Of a DNA stretch of 64,000 nt, positions 42,895-51,071 are shown piece by piece. The stretch is from positions 62,001 through 126,000 of the forward strand of contig NZ_WIAD01000004.1 in the NCBI RefSeq assembly GCF_009618275.1, written 5' to 3'. How positions within the stretch are numbered: position 1 is the first letter of the stretch; each line of letters opens with the position of its first letter. The stretch is from Roseimaritima sediminicola (GTDB lineage: Bacteria; Planctomycetota; Planctomycetia; Pirellulales; Pirellulaceae). Below the pieces are notes generated by a model, which was not told the DNA's origin, did no database searches, and saw nothing but the letters and a program-made list of their open reading frames with translations. Position numbers and translations under genes: made by a program.

Positions 42895-43845
42895 ATGTCT
42901 CGCCACCGCTGTTTATGCTTGTTGCTCGTGGCATTTGCCGTCCCGACGGCCGGCCCTTCGGCCGCGTACGCCCAGTGGTTGGGCGGCGGTCCGCTGGGCG
43001 GTTTCCGCTTGCGTCTGCCACTGGTCAGCGTCGATGTGGGACCGGGTGGAGCGACCAGCGTGCGGGCCCCGTTTACGGCCGTCGACACCCCCGGCTACGG
43101 CTACGCAAGACCCGTGTATCGCGGCCCCGGCTACGGTGGCCCCATCTACGGCAGCCCCGTTTACGGAAGCCCCATCTACGGTAGTCCCGTCTACGGCAGT
43201 CCCAGCGACGGCAGCTCCGCCGACCGCCGTGGTCTCCGCGCTCGGCCCCGCCCCACCGAACCCGTCTACGGCGAACGGCTGCGGAACGAACGAGACCCCT
43301 GGACGGCGGCTCGGACCGACCCGGAGGAGCTGGGGGAACTGAGCGATGCGCAGCTGACGGCCCGCTTGAACCAAGCGGCGCAGCGATTCGCCGACGCCCT
43401 GGCCCGTCGCGCTTCGGCCGAGCTATGGAGCGAGTTTCTGCGGCCGCGAGAATTGGTCAACCTGACGGCCGCCCAAGACACCGCTGCGGTGACCGAAGTG
43501 CTCGATCGCTACGACGGCGTCGTGGCCAATACCGAACTGGCTTGGCTGAGCAACCTGGACGGCTTTGCGGCGACGCGCCGCTACCTGCACCAGTGGCAAC
43601 TGCGGCAGTTGTTCGGGGATGCGGCCCGCGGCACCGCCGAAGCTCAGCCCCAGACGCCGCCGTCTCCGTCCTTCGAACCGATCGACAGCTTGCCGGCGGC
43701 CGAGACGATTCCGACTCCCGAACCGCAGCGGCCCCTCGAACCGCAGCGGCCCCTCGAACTCCAGCGGCCCGCTGAACCCCAGCGGCCGGCCGAACCAAAA
43801 CCTTCTCCGGACCTCGAGCCGGCTCGACTGCGCATCGAAGTGTAG
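42895..43845 (+). CDS. Secreted protein with Tyr/Gly/Pro repeats, unknown function
   Basis: About 316 residues. The ATG at 42895 starts a signal peptide ending 'PSAAYAQ'. Residues about 60-110 hold repeats of 'GSPIYGSPVYG'. A helical domain follows (about 145-230, 'LSDAQLTARLNQAAQRFADALARR', 'LVNLTAAQDTAAVTEVLDRYDG'), then a C-terminal tail of 'PQRPLEPQRPLE' repeats. The long open frame upstream is a shadow of proS. Not recognised; the Tyr/Pro-rich part suggests a surface-exposed protein. Its stop overlaps the GTG start of the exporter gene (TAGTG). Confidence 0.6.
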   Translation: MSRHRCLCLLLVAFAVPTAGPSAAYAQWLGGGPLGGFRLRLPLVSVDVGPGGATSVRAPFTAVDTPGYGYARPVYRGPGYGGPIYGSPVYGSPIYGSPVYGSPSDGSSADRRGLRARPRPTEPVYGERLRNERDPWTAARTDPEELGELSDAQLTARLNQAAQRFADALARRASAELWSEFLRPRELVNLTAAQDTAAVTEVLDRYDGVVANTELAWLSNLDGFAATRRYLHQWQLRQLFGDAARGTAEAQPQTPPSPSFEPIDSLPAAETIPTPEPQRPLEPQRPLELQRPAEPQRPAEPKPSPDLEPARLRIEV

Positions 43846-45098
43846 TGGCACTGGATACGGAAACCACCGAGCCCGAGGCGGCGGCCCAGCACAGCGCCTC
43901 GCGGGACGAGATTCGCGACTTCCTGATTCAGGTTGGTTTGCTGCTGCACCGCCACGGCACGCCTTCGCACCGGCTGGAGCGCGTGCTGACACAGCTGGCG
44001 CAGTCCCTGGGTGTGGAAGGCGCATTCCTCTACACGCCCACATCGCTGCTGTATTCGCTGCGCGATCGGGAGGGCGAGACGACGTACCTGCGGCGGGTCG
44101 ATTCGGGTCAGGTGGACGTCGACAAACTGGTGCAATTCGACAACGTGCTCCAGCGGCTGAAGTCGGGCGAGTTGACCGTCGCCCAGACGCGGCAGCGGCT
44201 CGATGCGATCGCCGAAGCGCCGCCGCCTTTCCCGGAGTGGACCACGGCGCTCGCCTGCGCGGTGTCCTGTGCGGCGGTGGCCACCTTGTTTCGGGCGACC
44301 GCTGGTGAAGTGGTGGCGGCGTCGGCTTTGGGGCTGTTGGTCGCGGGCTGTGAATTCTTGCATCGCCGCTTCGGCTGGGAGCACGGTTTCCTGGAACCGG
44401 TGGCGGGCTTTGCGACGGCCCTGGGAGCCCTCTGCTGGGCCCGCTGGGTCTATCCGCTGGACGACCGCTTGGTGGCCCTGGCGGGATTGATTGTGATGAT
44501 TCCGGGGCTGCGGATCACGGTCGCGCTGACGGAGCTGGCCGTGGGCCATCTGTCGGCCGGTGTGGCCCGCTTGGCCGGTGGTGCCGTGTCCCTGCTGACG
44601 ATGACTCTGGGCGTGGGCCTGGCTTGGCGCCTGGCCGCTCACTGGCGCGCGCTGCCGCCGCTGCCGGAGTGGCGGGGCGAGAGTCACTGGCAATGGGTGG
44701 CCGCCGTGGTGGCGCCGCTGGCCTTTGCGATTTTCTTCCGCGCCCGGTTTCCGCAGTGGCCGATCATTGTGGCGGTATCGGTGGCCGGATTCGCGGCCAG
44801 CCGCTGGACCGGCAGCGTGTGGGGCGTGGAAGGCGGGGCGTTCTGCGGGGCGTTGGCCGTGGGTTTTGGCAGCAATCTGTACGCCCGCCTGCGAGACCGT
44901 CCGGCGATGGTTTCCCAAACGCCCGGCATCATCGTGCTGGTCCCGGGCTCGCTGGGCTACCGCTCGCTAACAGCCTTCCTGGACCACGAGACGCTGGCCG
45001 GCCTGGACTTTGCCTGGACGATGGTGATGGTCGCCGCGGCGCTTGTCGGTGGCATCCTGACGGCCAACGTCATCCTCCCGCCCAAGAGCATTTTGTGA
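43845..45098 (+). CDS. Threonine/serine exporter family protein (ThrE-like)
   Basis: 417 residues. The N-terminal domain with 'FLIQVGLLLHRHGTPSHRLERVLTQLAQSLGVEGAFLYTPTSLL' region is the ThrE/DUF1212 cytoplasmic domain. About ten hydrophobic helices follow, with 'LPEWRGESHWQWVAAVVAPLAFAIFF' separating the two membrane halves, and 'QTPGIIVLVPGSLGYRSL' near the end is a family signature. Members export threonine and serine in exchange for protons. The GTG start overlaps the upstream stop codon by one base (TAGTG). Confidence 0.9.
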   Translation: MALDTETTEPEAAAQHSASRDEIRDFLIQVGLLLHRHGTPSHRLERVLTQLAQSLGVEGAFLYTPTSLLYSLRDREGETTYLRRVDSGQVDVDKLVQFDNVLQRLKSGELTVAQTRQRLDAIAEAPPPFPEWTTALACAVSCAAVATLFRATAGEVVAASALGLLVAGCEFLHRRFGWEHGFLEPVAGFATALGALCWARWVYPLDDRLVALAGLIVMIPGLRITVALTELAVGHLSAGVARLAGGAVSLLTMTLGVGLAWRLAAHWRALPPLPEWRGESHWQWVAAVVAPLAFAIFFRARFPQWPIIVAVSVAGFAASRWTGSVWGVEGGAFCGALAVGFGSNLYARLRDRPAMVSQTPGIIVLVPGSLGYRSLTAFLDHETLAGLDFAWTMVMVAAALVGGILTANVILPPKSIL

Positions 45099-45133
45099 CC
45101 GCTGCGGATGCGGTCTGGCCGGTGGAAACCAGT

Positions 45134-45139
45134 TATAAT
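45134..45139 (+). promoter_or_regulatory. Possible -10 element (TATAAT) before DUF4404 gene
   Basis: TATAATG lies 44 bp before the ATG at 45183. No good -35 hexamer is at the usual distance, so this is weak. Confidence 0.3.
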
Positions 45140-45182
45140 GCTCCCACCCATCACGTCCTTTTGCCAACAGAGAAACGGCCCG

Positions 45183-45440
45183 ATGAACAACGAGCGATTG
45201 GCGGGACTGCTGCGAGAGCTGCACCGTGAACTGGAAGCGGCCGAGCCACTGGATGCCAGTCAGGAAGCCCAACTGCAACAGACGCTGCACGAGATCCAGG
45301 AACGGCTGGGCAGCGACGCGGAGGAATCCGGTCTGGTGCGGCGGTTGCGAGAATCCGCGCGACACTTCGAAGAGACCCATCCGCGCCTGACCCACACCAT
45401 CGGCTCGCTGGCCGACGCCCTGGCTCAGATCGGCATTTAG
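45183..45440 (+). CDS. DUF4404 family protein
   Basis: 85 residues, starting 'MNNERLAGLLRELHRELEAAEPLDASQEAQL' region and ending 'HPRLTHTIGSLADALAQIGI'-like, which is the DUF4404 profile. Highly charged, helical and cytoplasmic. Function unknown. A separate TATAAT element suggests its own promoter, downstream of the exporter gene. Confidence 0.85.
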   Translation: MNNERLAGLLRELHRELEAAEPLDASQEAQLQQTLHEIQERLGSDAEESGLVRRLRESARHFEETHPRLTHTIGSLADALAQIGI

Positions 45441-45500
45441 CGCGGACGCGGGACGCCCCAGCCGAACGCGCGAGCGTCGGGTCTCGCGGCAGTGAATGAT

Positions 45501-47096
45501 CTAGCGGCCCGAGCGGAGCAGGACGGGCCAGCCGTAGACTTCTTCGAACAGGCCGCGGTTTTGCCGCATCGCCAACTGCTCCAGCGATACGTCCTGCACG
45601 CCCGGCACGACGATCACCATGCGGTTGCGTTCGCGGCTGCAGCGTACCTCTTTGACGCGGCCGCTGCGCGACGCGTTCAGGGCGATGGCCAGCCGCAGGA
45701 TGGCGGCCAGTTTGGAGACGATCACGCGTTGGTCCAACTGCAGCGTGCCGTAGGGTTCGTGCGAGGGTTGAGGGAAAGCCCGCCGGTGATAGCGCGCCAG
45801 CAGCGCCACCAACAACACGTCCTGACGCGTCAGCCCGAACAGTTCGCTGTTGCGGATGATGTACATCGCGTGTTTGTGGTTGCTGCGATCGTTGATCGCG
45901 TTGCCGATCTCGTGCAGCAGAGCCGCAACATGCAGGATGACCTCGAAGCGGCTGTCCAGTTGATGGACGTCACGCAGCTGGGCAAATAGTTTGCTGGCCA
46001 GTTCGGCCGTGTGTTTGGCAAAGGCTTCGTCAAAGTCGAACCGTCGCCCCAGCGTGGTGGCCGAGCGGATGATCTGGTTGCGAAAATCCGCGGTCAGACT
46101 TTCCTGGGCGGCCATCTCTCGCAGCAGGCCATCACGCAGATTCGTGTCGCTGACATGCACGTGCGCAAGCCCGAAGGCCTTGGCCAGCTGGAGGTACGTC
46201 AACAGGGCCGGAGCCAAGGTTTCGGCTTCGGCAAAACTGATGCCGTACCGCCGCACGATCTCGTCCTCGTCGCACTCCAGCACCGTATTGGTCAACCGTT
46301 CCAGGGCACCGATTGGCAATACCGCCAGCGTGCTGCCGTCCCAGTCAGGGTGGATGTAATGGGCGGCAAAGCGGATGTCGCCGCCGATCGCAATCAATTC
46401 CACTCGCGTGTCGAGCCGGACCTGTTCTTGAATCTGGGCCACGGTGCGTCCGATCTGGTTCTCCATGATCGCCCGCCGCTTGGACACCGGCGCGCCGAGC
46501 GTTTCCAGGGCCTTGGCCAGCCGAAAGGCGCCCAGTCGATACGTCTCGGACGCCAACACGTTGCTGCCGCGGACGACCAACAGTTCCGTGCTGCCGCCGC
46601 CGACTTCGACGACCACCGCTTTGGCCGCGGCCAACGTCTGGTCGCGTTCCAGGTGGGGCTGGATACCCATATAGGTAATCCGGTTGCCCTCGGCTTCGTC
46701 GATCGAATCGATCTGCAAACCGGTGGCGATGTACACCCGGTCCAGAAACTGCAGGCGGTTGGCCGCTTCGCGAACCGCACTGGTTGCCACCACCCGGATC
46801 TGCTCGGGCGAATGGATGCCGAACTCGCGCAACACCTGTTGATAGGACGTGAGGATCTTGACCGCCTGTTCGATGCTGCGGCGCTGAAAACGCCGGCCGG
46901 TAAAGGCGTCTTTACCGAGGTCCACCGGACGGACCAAGCGGCTGAGTGGTTGGATGGAACCGTCGCCACCGATCTGCGCGATCTCCATGCGAATACTGGT
47001 CGCCCCGATATCGATCACGGCCACGGTCTGGGGCGGAGCCGCCGGAGTCGACGCGGCTTCCTCACGGGTTTCCATGCGGCTGGAGGAGGTAGTCAA
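45501..47096 (-). CDS. ppx: Exopolyphosphatase/pppGpp phosphatase (Ppx/GppA) with HD-type C-terminus
   Basis: 531 residues. Residues 25-320 are the actin-like ATPase-fold Ppx/GppA domain: 'VAVIDIGATSIRMEIAQI', 'VVATSAVREAANRLQFLDRVYIATGLQIDSIDEAEGNRITYMG' and 'VVVEVGGGSTELLVV'. The C-terminal third has the HD-like 'HVAALLHEIGNAINDRSNHKHAMYIIRNSEL' region of the family. It removes terminal phosphates from polyphosphate or converts pppGpp to ppGpp; the sequence cannot decide between them. Codirectional with the HAD gene, with a 253-bp gap. Confidence 0.95.
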   Translation of the reverse strand: MTTSSSRMETREEAASTPAAPPQTVAVIDIGATSIRMEIAQIGGDGSIQPLSRLVRPVDLGKDAFTGRRFQRRSIEQAVKILTSYQQVLREFGIHSPEQIRVVATSAVREAANRLQFLDRVYIATGLQIDSIDEAEGNRITYMGIQPHLERDQTLAAAKAVVVEVGGGSTELLVVRGSNVLASETYRLGAFRLAKALETLGAPVSKRRAIMENQIGRTVAQIQEQVRLDTRVELIAIGGDIRFAAHYIHPDWDGSTLAVLPIGALERLTNTVLECDEDEIVRRYGISFAEAETLAPALLTYLQLAKAFGLAHVHVSDTNLRDGLLREMAAQESLTADFRNQIIRSATTLGRRFDFDEAFAKHTAELASKLFAQLRDVHQLDSRFEVILHVAALLHEIGNAINDRSNHKHAMYIIRNSELFGLTRQDVLLVALLARYHRRAFPQPSHEPYGTLQLDQRVIVSKLAAILRLAIALNASRSGRVKEVRCSRERNRMVIVVPGVQDVSLEQLAMRQNRGLFEEVYGWPVLLRSGR

Positions 47097-47217
47097 GGCG
47101 ATCGGTCTCCGTCAAAGAAAAGCGGGCGTCGGCAGGCCAAACACGCAAATGCAACCACTCAAAACTAAAAAATGCCCTCGCACCCGAATCGGTTCATTCT
47201 AACGCATCGTGAAGTAA

Positions 47218-47247
47218 CCGGGGCTAACGTCCAAACGGCTCCGGCAC
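47218..47247. repeat. Fragment of the GAGCCGTTTGGGCG element
   Basis: One arm (GGGCTAACGTCCAAACGGCTC) of the palindromic family seen at 12989 and 36515; the other arm is missing. Confidence 0.65.
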
Positions 47248-47349
47248 GGTTGGTCTGGCCGTAGCGGAAGTCGCCAGACTCGGGACCTGTTCGCCGCCTC
47301 CATCCAATCTCTGGCGAGATCAGCGACCCTAACAAAGCCAACCTGGACC

Positions 47350-48066
47350 CTATCGCGGCTGGCACAGTTCGGGCAAACGCCGCTCGAGTTGCCGGATCAG
47401 GTCTTGGGCGCCGAGAAACGGTGCGGCCTGCCAGCCGGCGGCGAGCGCCCCGGCGACGTTTTCTTCTCGGTCGTCGGTAAAGAACAGCTGCTCGGCCGGC
47501 ACGCCCGCCTGCCGCTGGGCCGCGGCGTAGATGTCCGCCGCCGGCTTCATGTGTCCGACCTCAAAGCTCAGCACGTTCTTCTGGGACCATCCCCAGCACA
47601 CCGGCCACCGCTGGCGCTGGATCCAGTCCCAGTGAGCGTGGCAGGTGTTCGACAGGATACCGACGCCGATGCCCGAGCGGCGCAGGCTTTCGACCAGGGG
47701 CAGGATCTCGGGCAGCGGCGTGAACATGTCGCTCAACAGATCCAGCAGCGGTTGACCGCGGCGGTCCAGCAGCGATTCCGAGAGGCCCAGATTTCGCACC
47801 ACCTGGCGGGCGAATTCCGCGGGGCTCAGCCGGCCGTGCTCGAACTGGTCCTCCAGACCGCTGTCCCAGACCGCGCGGTACACCGCGGCGGGGGAAACAC
47901 CGGCCCAGGCAGCAACATTTCGGCAGCCGCGCTGTGGGTCAAAACCCACCAGGACGTTGCCCAAATCGAAATACACGAACCGAATCGGTGCGGAAGGGGT
48001 CAAAGCAGAGAGCTCCCGGCGCTGCGAGGGGACTGTGAAAGGGGCCGACTGGCGAGTGCTGGTCAA
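47350..48066 (-). CDS. HAD-superfamily phosphatase (YihX-like, subfamily IA)
   Basis: 238 residues in the longest frame. Motif I is '[13 protein letters not shown]', the Asp-x-Gly-Asn variant of YihX-like phosphatases. Motif II Ser is in '[15 protein letters not shown]', motif III Lys in '[11 protein letters not shown]', and motif IV acidic residues in '[14 protein letters not shown]'. Probably hydrolyses a small phosphorylated sugar. The longest frame starts with TTG; in-frame TTG at 48003 (with GGGAG upstream) or GTG at 47979 would remove a Pro/Ser-rich N-terminus and are plausible starts. It is divergent from ilvD. Confidence 0.87.
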   Translation of the reverse strand: MTSTRQSAPFTVPSQRRELSALTPSAPIRFVYFDLGNVLVGFDPQRGCRNVAAWAGVSPAAVYRAVWDSGLEDQFEHGRLSPAEFARQVVRNLGLSESLLDRRGQPLLDLLSDMFTPLPEILPLVESLRRSGIGVGILSNTCHAHWDWIQRQRWPVCWGWSQKNVLSFEVGHMKPAADIYAAAQRQAGVPAEQLFFTDDREENVAGALAAGWQAAPFLGAQDLIRQLERRLPELCQPR

Positions 48067-48142
48067 AACACGGCCCAGGATTTACGATCTTCGATTCGGC
48101 CAACCTTATACCCTCACCGACCAAACCAACGCGACCACTGCG

Positions 48143-49822
48143 ATGAACGCACCGATTAACCAGTACAGCCGCCGCGTGACCCAGCCGAAGAGCCAGGGAG
48201 CTTCCCAGGCGATGCTTTACGGCACCGGCATGAGCCCCGAGGACATGGACAAGCCGCAAATCGGGATCGGCAGTGTGTGGTACGAGGGCAATACCTGCAA
48301 CATGCACCTGTTGGATTTGGGTGAAAAGGTCAAGCAGGGCGTCCAGGCCGCCGGCTTGGTGGGAATGCGATTCAATACCATCGGCGTCTCGGATGGGATT
48401 TCGATGGGCACCGAGGGGATGAGCTACAGCCTGCAGAGCCGCGACCTGATCGCCGACAGCATCGAAACGATCATGGGCGGCCAGTGGTACGACGCCCTGA
48501 TCGCCCTGCCCGGTTGTGACAAGAACATGCCGGGCTGCCTGATCGCCATGGGACGGCTGAACCGGCCCTCGATCATGGTCTACGGCGGCACGATCAAACC
48601 CGGCACGTACAAGGACGAGAAACTGGATATCGTCAGCGCCTTTCAGTGCTACGGCCAGTACCTCGCCGGCCAGATCAGCGACGAAGAGCGTCAGGAGATC
48701 GTCCGGCACAGCTGTCCCGGGGCGGGCGCCTGCGGCGGAATGTACACCGCCAACACCATGGCCACGGCCATCGAAGCCCTCGGCATGGCCCTGCCCTACT
48801 CGGCCAGCGCCCCGGCCGAAAGCCCCGAGAAGAGCGAGGAGTGCCAGCGGGCCGGAGAGGCCATCCGCGTGCTGCTCGAGCGCGACATCAAACCTCGCGA
48901 CATCATGACCCGCACGGCGTTCGAAAACGCGATGGTCACGGTCATGGCCCTGGGCGGCAGCACCAATGCCGTGCTGCACCTGATCGCCATGGCTCGCAGC
49001 GTCGATGTGCCGTTGACGCTGGACGATTTCCAGTCCGTCAGCGACCGGATCCCGTACCTGGCAGACCTGAAACCCAGCGGCCGCTTTGTCCAGGAAGACC
49101 TGCACTCGATCGGCGGCACGCCCGCGGTGATGAAGTACCTGCTGGAGGAAGGCCTGCTGGAAGGCGACTGCTTGACCGTCACCGGCAAGACGCTGGGCGA
49201 AAATGTGGCCGACCTGCCGGGATTGAAAGAGGGCCAAAAGATCGTTCGCCCGGTCAGCAATCCGATCAAACCGTCGGGACACATCCGGATCCTCAAAGGC
49301 ACGCTCGCGCCCGAAGGGGCCGTGGCCAAGATCACCGGCAAAGAGGGCCTGCACTTCAGCGGTCCGGCCAAAGTGTTCGACAGCGAAGAAGACATGCTCT
49401 CGGCGCTGGAACAGAAGGGCATCGAAAAAGGCGACGTCGTTATCATCCGCTATGAAGGCCCCAAGGGCGGCCCCGGCATGCCGGAAATGCTGACCCCCAC
49501 CAGCGCCATCATGGGCGCCGGCCTGGGTGCCGACGTGGCCCTGTTGACCGATGGCCGATTCTCCGGCGGTTCACACGGCTTCATCGTCGGACACATTACG
49601 CCCGAAGCCCAAGAGGGCGGGCCTCTGGCCCTGGTTCAGGACGGCGATACGGTCACGATCGACGCCGAAAGGAACGCCCTGGACGTGGCCGTGGACCCGT
49701 CGGAGCTGCAGCGTCGCCGCAGCCAATGGGTCGCTCCGGCCCTCAAAGCCACTCGCGGAACGCTGTACAAGTACATCAAGAACGTCAAAAGCGCCAGCGA
49801 AGGCTGCGTGACCGACGAGTAA
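48143..49822 (+). CDS. ilvD: Dihydroxy-acid dehydratase
   Basis: 559 residues, normal length. Signatures: '[20 protein letters not shown]', the Cys in '[17 protein letters not shown]', the Fe-S ligand region '[19 protein letters not shown]', '[16 protein letters not shown]' and the C-terminal '[21 protein letters not shown]'. It catalyses the third step of valine, leucine and isoleucine synthesis, dehydrating the dihydroxy acids to 2-oxo acids with an iron-sulfur cluster. The ATG at 48143 matches the family N-terminus. Monocistronic. Confidence 0.97.
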   Translation: MNAPINQYSRRVTQPKSQGASQAMLYGTGMSPEDMDKPQIGIGSVWYEGNTCNMHLLDLGEKVKQGVQAAGLVGMRFNTIGVSDGISMGTEGMSYSLQSRDLIADSIETIMGGQWYDALIALPGCDKNMPGCLIAMGRLNRPSIMVYGGTIKPGTYKDEKLDIVSAFQCYGQYLAGQISDEERQEIVRHSCPGAGACGGMYTANTMATAIEALGMALPYSASAPAESPEKSEECQRAGEAIRVLLERDIKPRDIMTRTAFENAMVTVMALGGSTNAVLHLIAMARSVDVPLTLDDFQSVSDRIPYLADLKPSGRFVQEDLHSIGGTPAVMKYLLEEGLLEGDCLTVTGKTLGENVADLPGLKEGQKIVRPVSNPIKPSGHIRILKGTLAPEGAVAKITGKEGLHFSGPAKVFDSEEDMLSALEQKGIEKGDVVIIRYEGPKGGPGMPEMLTPTSAIMGAGLGADVALLTDGRFSGGSHGFIVGHITPEAQEGGPLALVQDGDTVTIDAERNALDVAVDPSELQRRRSQWVAPALKATRGTLYKYIKNVKSASEGCVTDE

Positions 49823-49994
49823 CCCACACAGCAGAGCCGGGGCGGTGGAAGACGACGATTTTTGGCGGGAACTGCCCGTCGGCGGCGAGCGTCTGAACGC
49901 GTAGACGCTCGATGGAGTACCATAAAGGGCGCGAGGAAAGTGCGGGACCGGTCCGCGCATCGCATCCGCTCCCTGCCGTGTGAGAACCGTCCGA

Positions 49995-50975
49995 ATGAAC
50001 CGTCGCGTGACCGCCGCCGCATCCCGCCTCACCGTTTCCCGCCGCGACCTGCTCCGCGGTGGCTTGGCCTCGGCCGCCGGAGCCTGGATGCTGGCCGCCG
50101 CTGCAGGCCGCTCTGCGCCCGCCCAACAACCCGCCCAACAACCCGCCGGCAACGCGGAGAATGCCGGCCGCGCTGCCGCCGAAGCTCCGGGCGTGGTCCG
50201 CGGCCGGATCCGCCAATCGGTGATGGGGTGGTGTTTCCAGCCCATGGACGCGGTGACGCTGGCCAAACACTGCCTGGACATCGGCATCGAAGCGATGGAA
50301 GGGATCCCGGCCGAGGCGTATCCGCAGGTCACCCAAATGGGCTTGAAAATCTCGCTGACCGGCAGCCACGGCTTTGCCAACGGACCGCTGGATCCGGACA
50401 ACCACGCCATGGTGGAAGCCAAACTGCGCGAGGGCATCGACCTGGCCGCCCGCTACGGGGCCCCCAACGTGATCACCTTTACCGGCATGACCAAAGCCGG
50501 GATCAGCGAAGCGGCGGCCAAGAAGAACTGCGTCGCGTGCTGGAAACGCGTGCTTCCCTATGCCGAAGAAAAGGGCGTGGGCATCGTCCTGGAACACCTG
50601 AACACCCGCGACGACTCGCACCCCATGAAGGGCCATCCGGGCTACTGGGGCGACGACCTGGAGCTGTGTGCGGATCTGATCCGAGCGGTCGATTCGCCAC
50701 GGTTCAAGTTGTTATTTGATATTTATCACGTCCAGGTAATGCACGGGGATTTGATCCGCCGAATCCGGCAGTACAGCCCGATCATCGGGCATTACCATAC
50801 GGCGGGTTGTCCCGGTCGGGGCGAGCTGGACACGTCGCAGGAGATCTTCTATCCACCGGTGATCCGGGCGATCCTGGAAACCGGTTACAAGGGCTATCTG
50901 GCTCAAGAATTCATCCCGACCTGGGACGATCCGGTGGCGGCCCTCAGGCATGCCGCTTCGGTGTGCGACGTGTGA
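49995..50975 (+). CDS. Tat-exported sugar isomerase-like TIM-barrel protein (Hyi/AP-endonuclease-2 family)
   Basis: About 326 residues. The N-terminus carries a twin-arginine signal ('SRRDLLRGGLASAAGAWMLAAAAG'), starting at the ATG at 49995. The body is a xylose-isomerase-like TIM barrel similar to hydroxypyruvate isomerase: 'GWCFQPMDAVTLAKHCLDIGIEAME', metal-binding Glu in 'GIVLEHLNTRDD', Asp/His in 'KLLFDIYHVQVMHGD' and Glu in 'GYLAQEFIPTWDDP'. The Tat signal means it works outside the cytoplasm, as many planctomycete members of this family do. The substrate is unknown. Confidence 0.9.
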   Translation: MNRRVTAAASRLTVSRRDLLRGGLASAAGAWMLAAAAGRSAPAQQPAQQPAGNAENAGRAAAEAPGVVRGRIRQSVMGWCFQPMDAVTLAKHCLDIGIEAMEGIPAEAYPQVTQMGLKISLTGSHGFANGPLDPDNHAMVEAKLREGIDLAARYGAPNVITFTGMTKAGISEAAAKKNCVACWKRVLPYAEEKGVGIVLEHLNTRDDSHPMKGHPGYWGDDLELCADLIRAVDSPRFKLLFDIYHVQVMHGDLIRRIRQYSPIIGHYHTAGCPGRGELDTSQEIFYPPVIRAILETGYKGYLAQEFIPTWDDPVAALRHAASVCDV

Positions 50976-51071
50976 GCGTCGCCGGCGGCCCCGGCCGTGG
51001 GAGCCGTGGCGGCTTGAACCCTTTGGAGAGGCGTGTTGTTGGCGAGCCAATCATTATCGCAGCATCGTTCG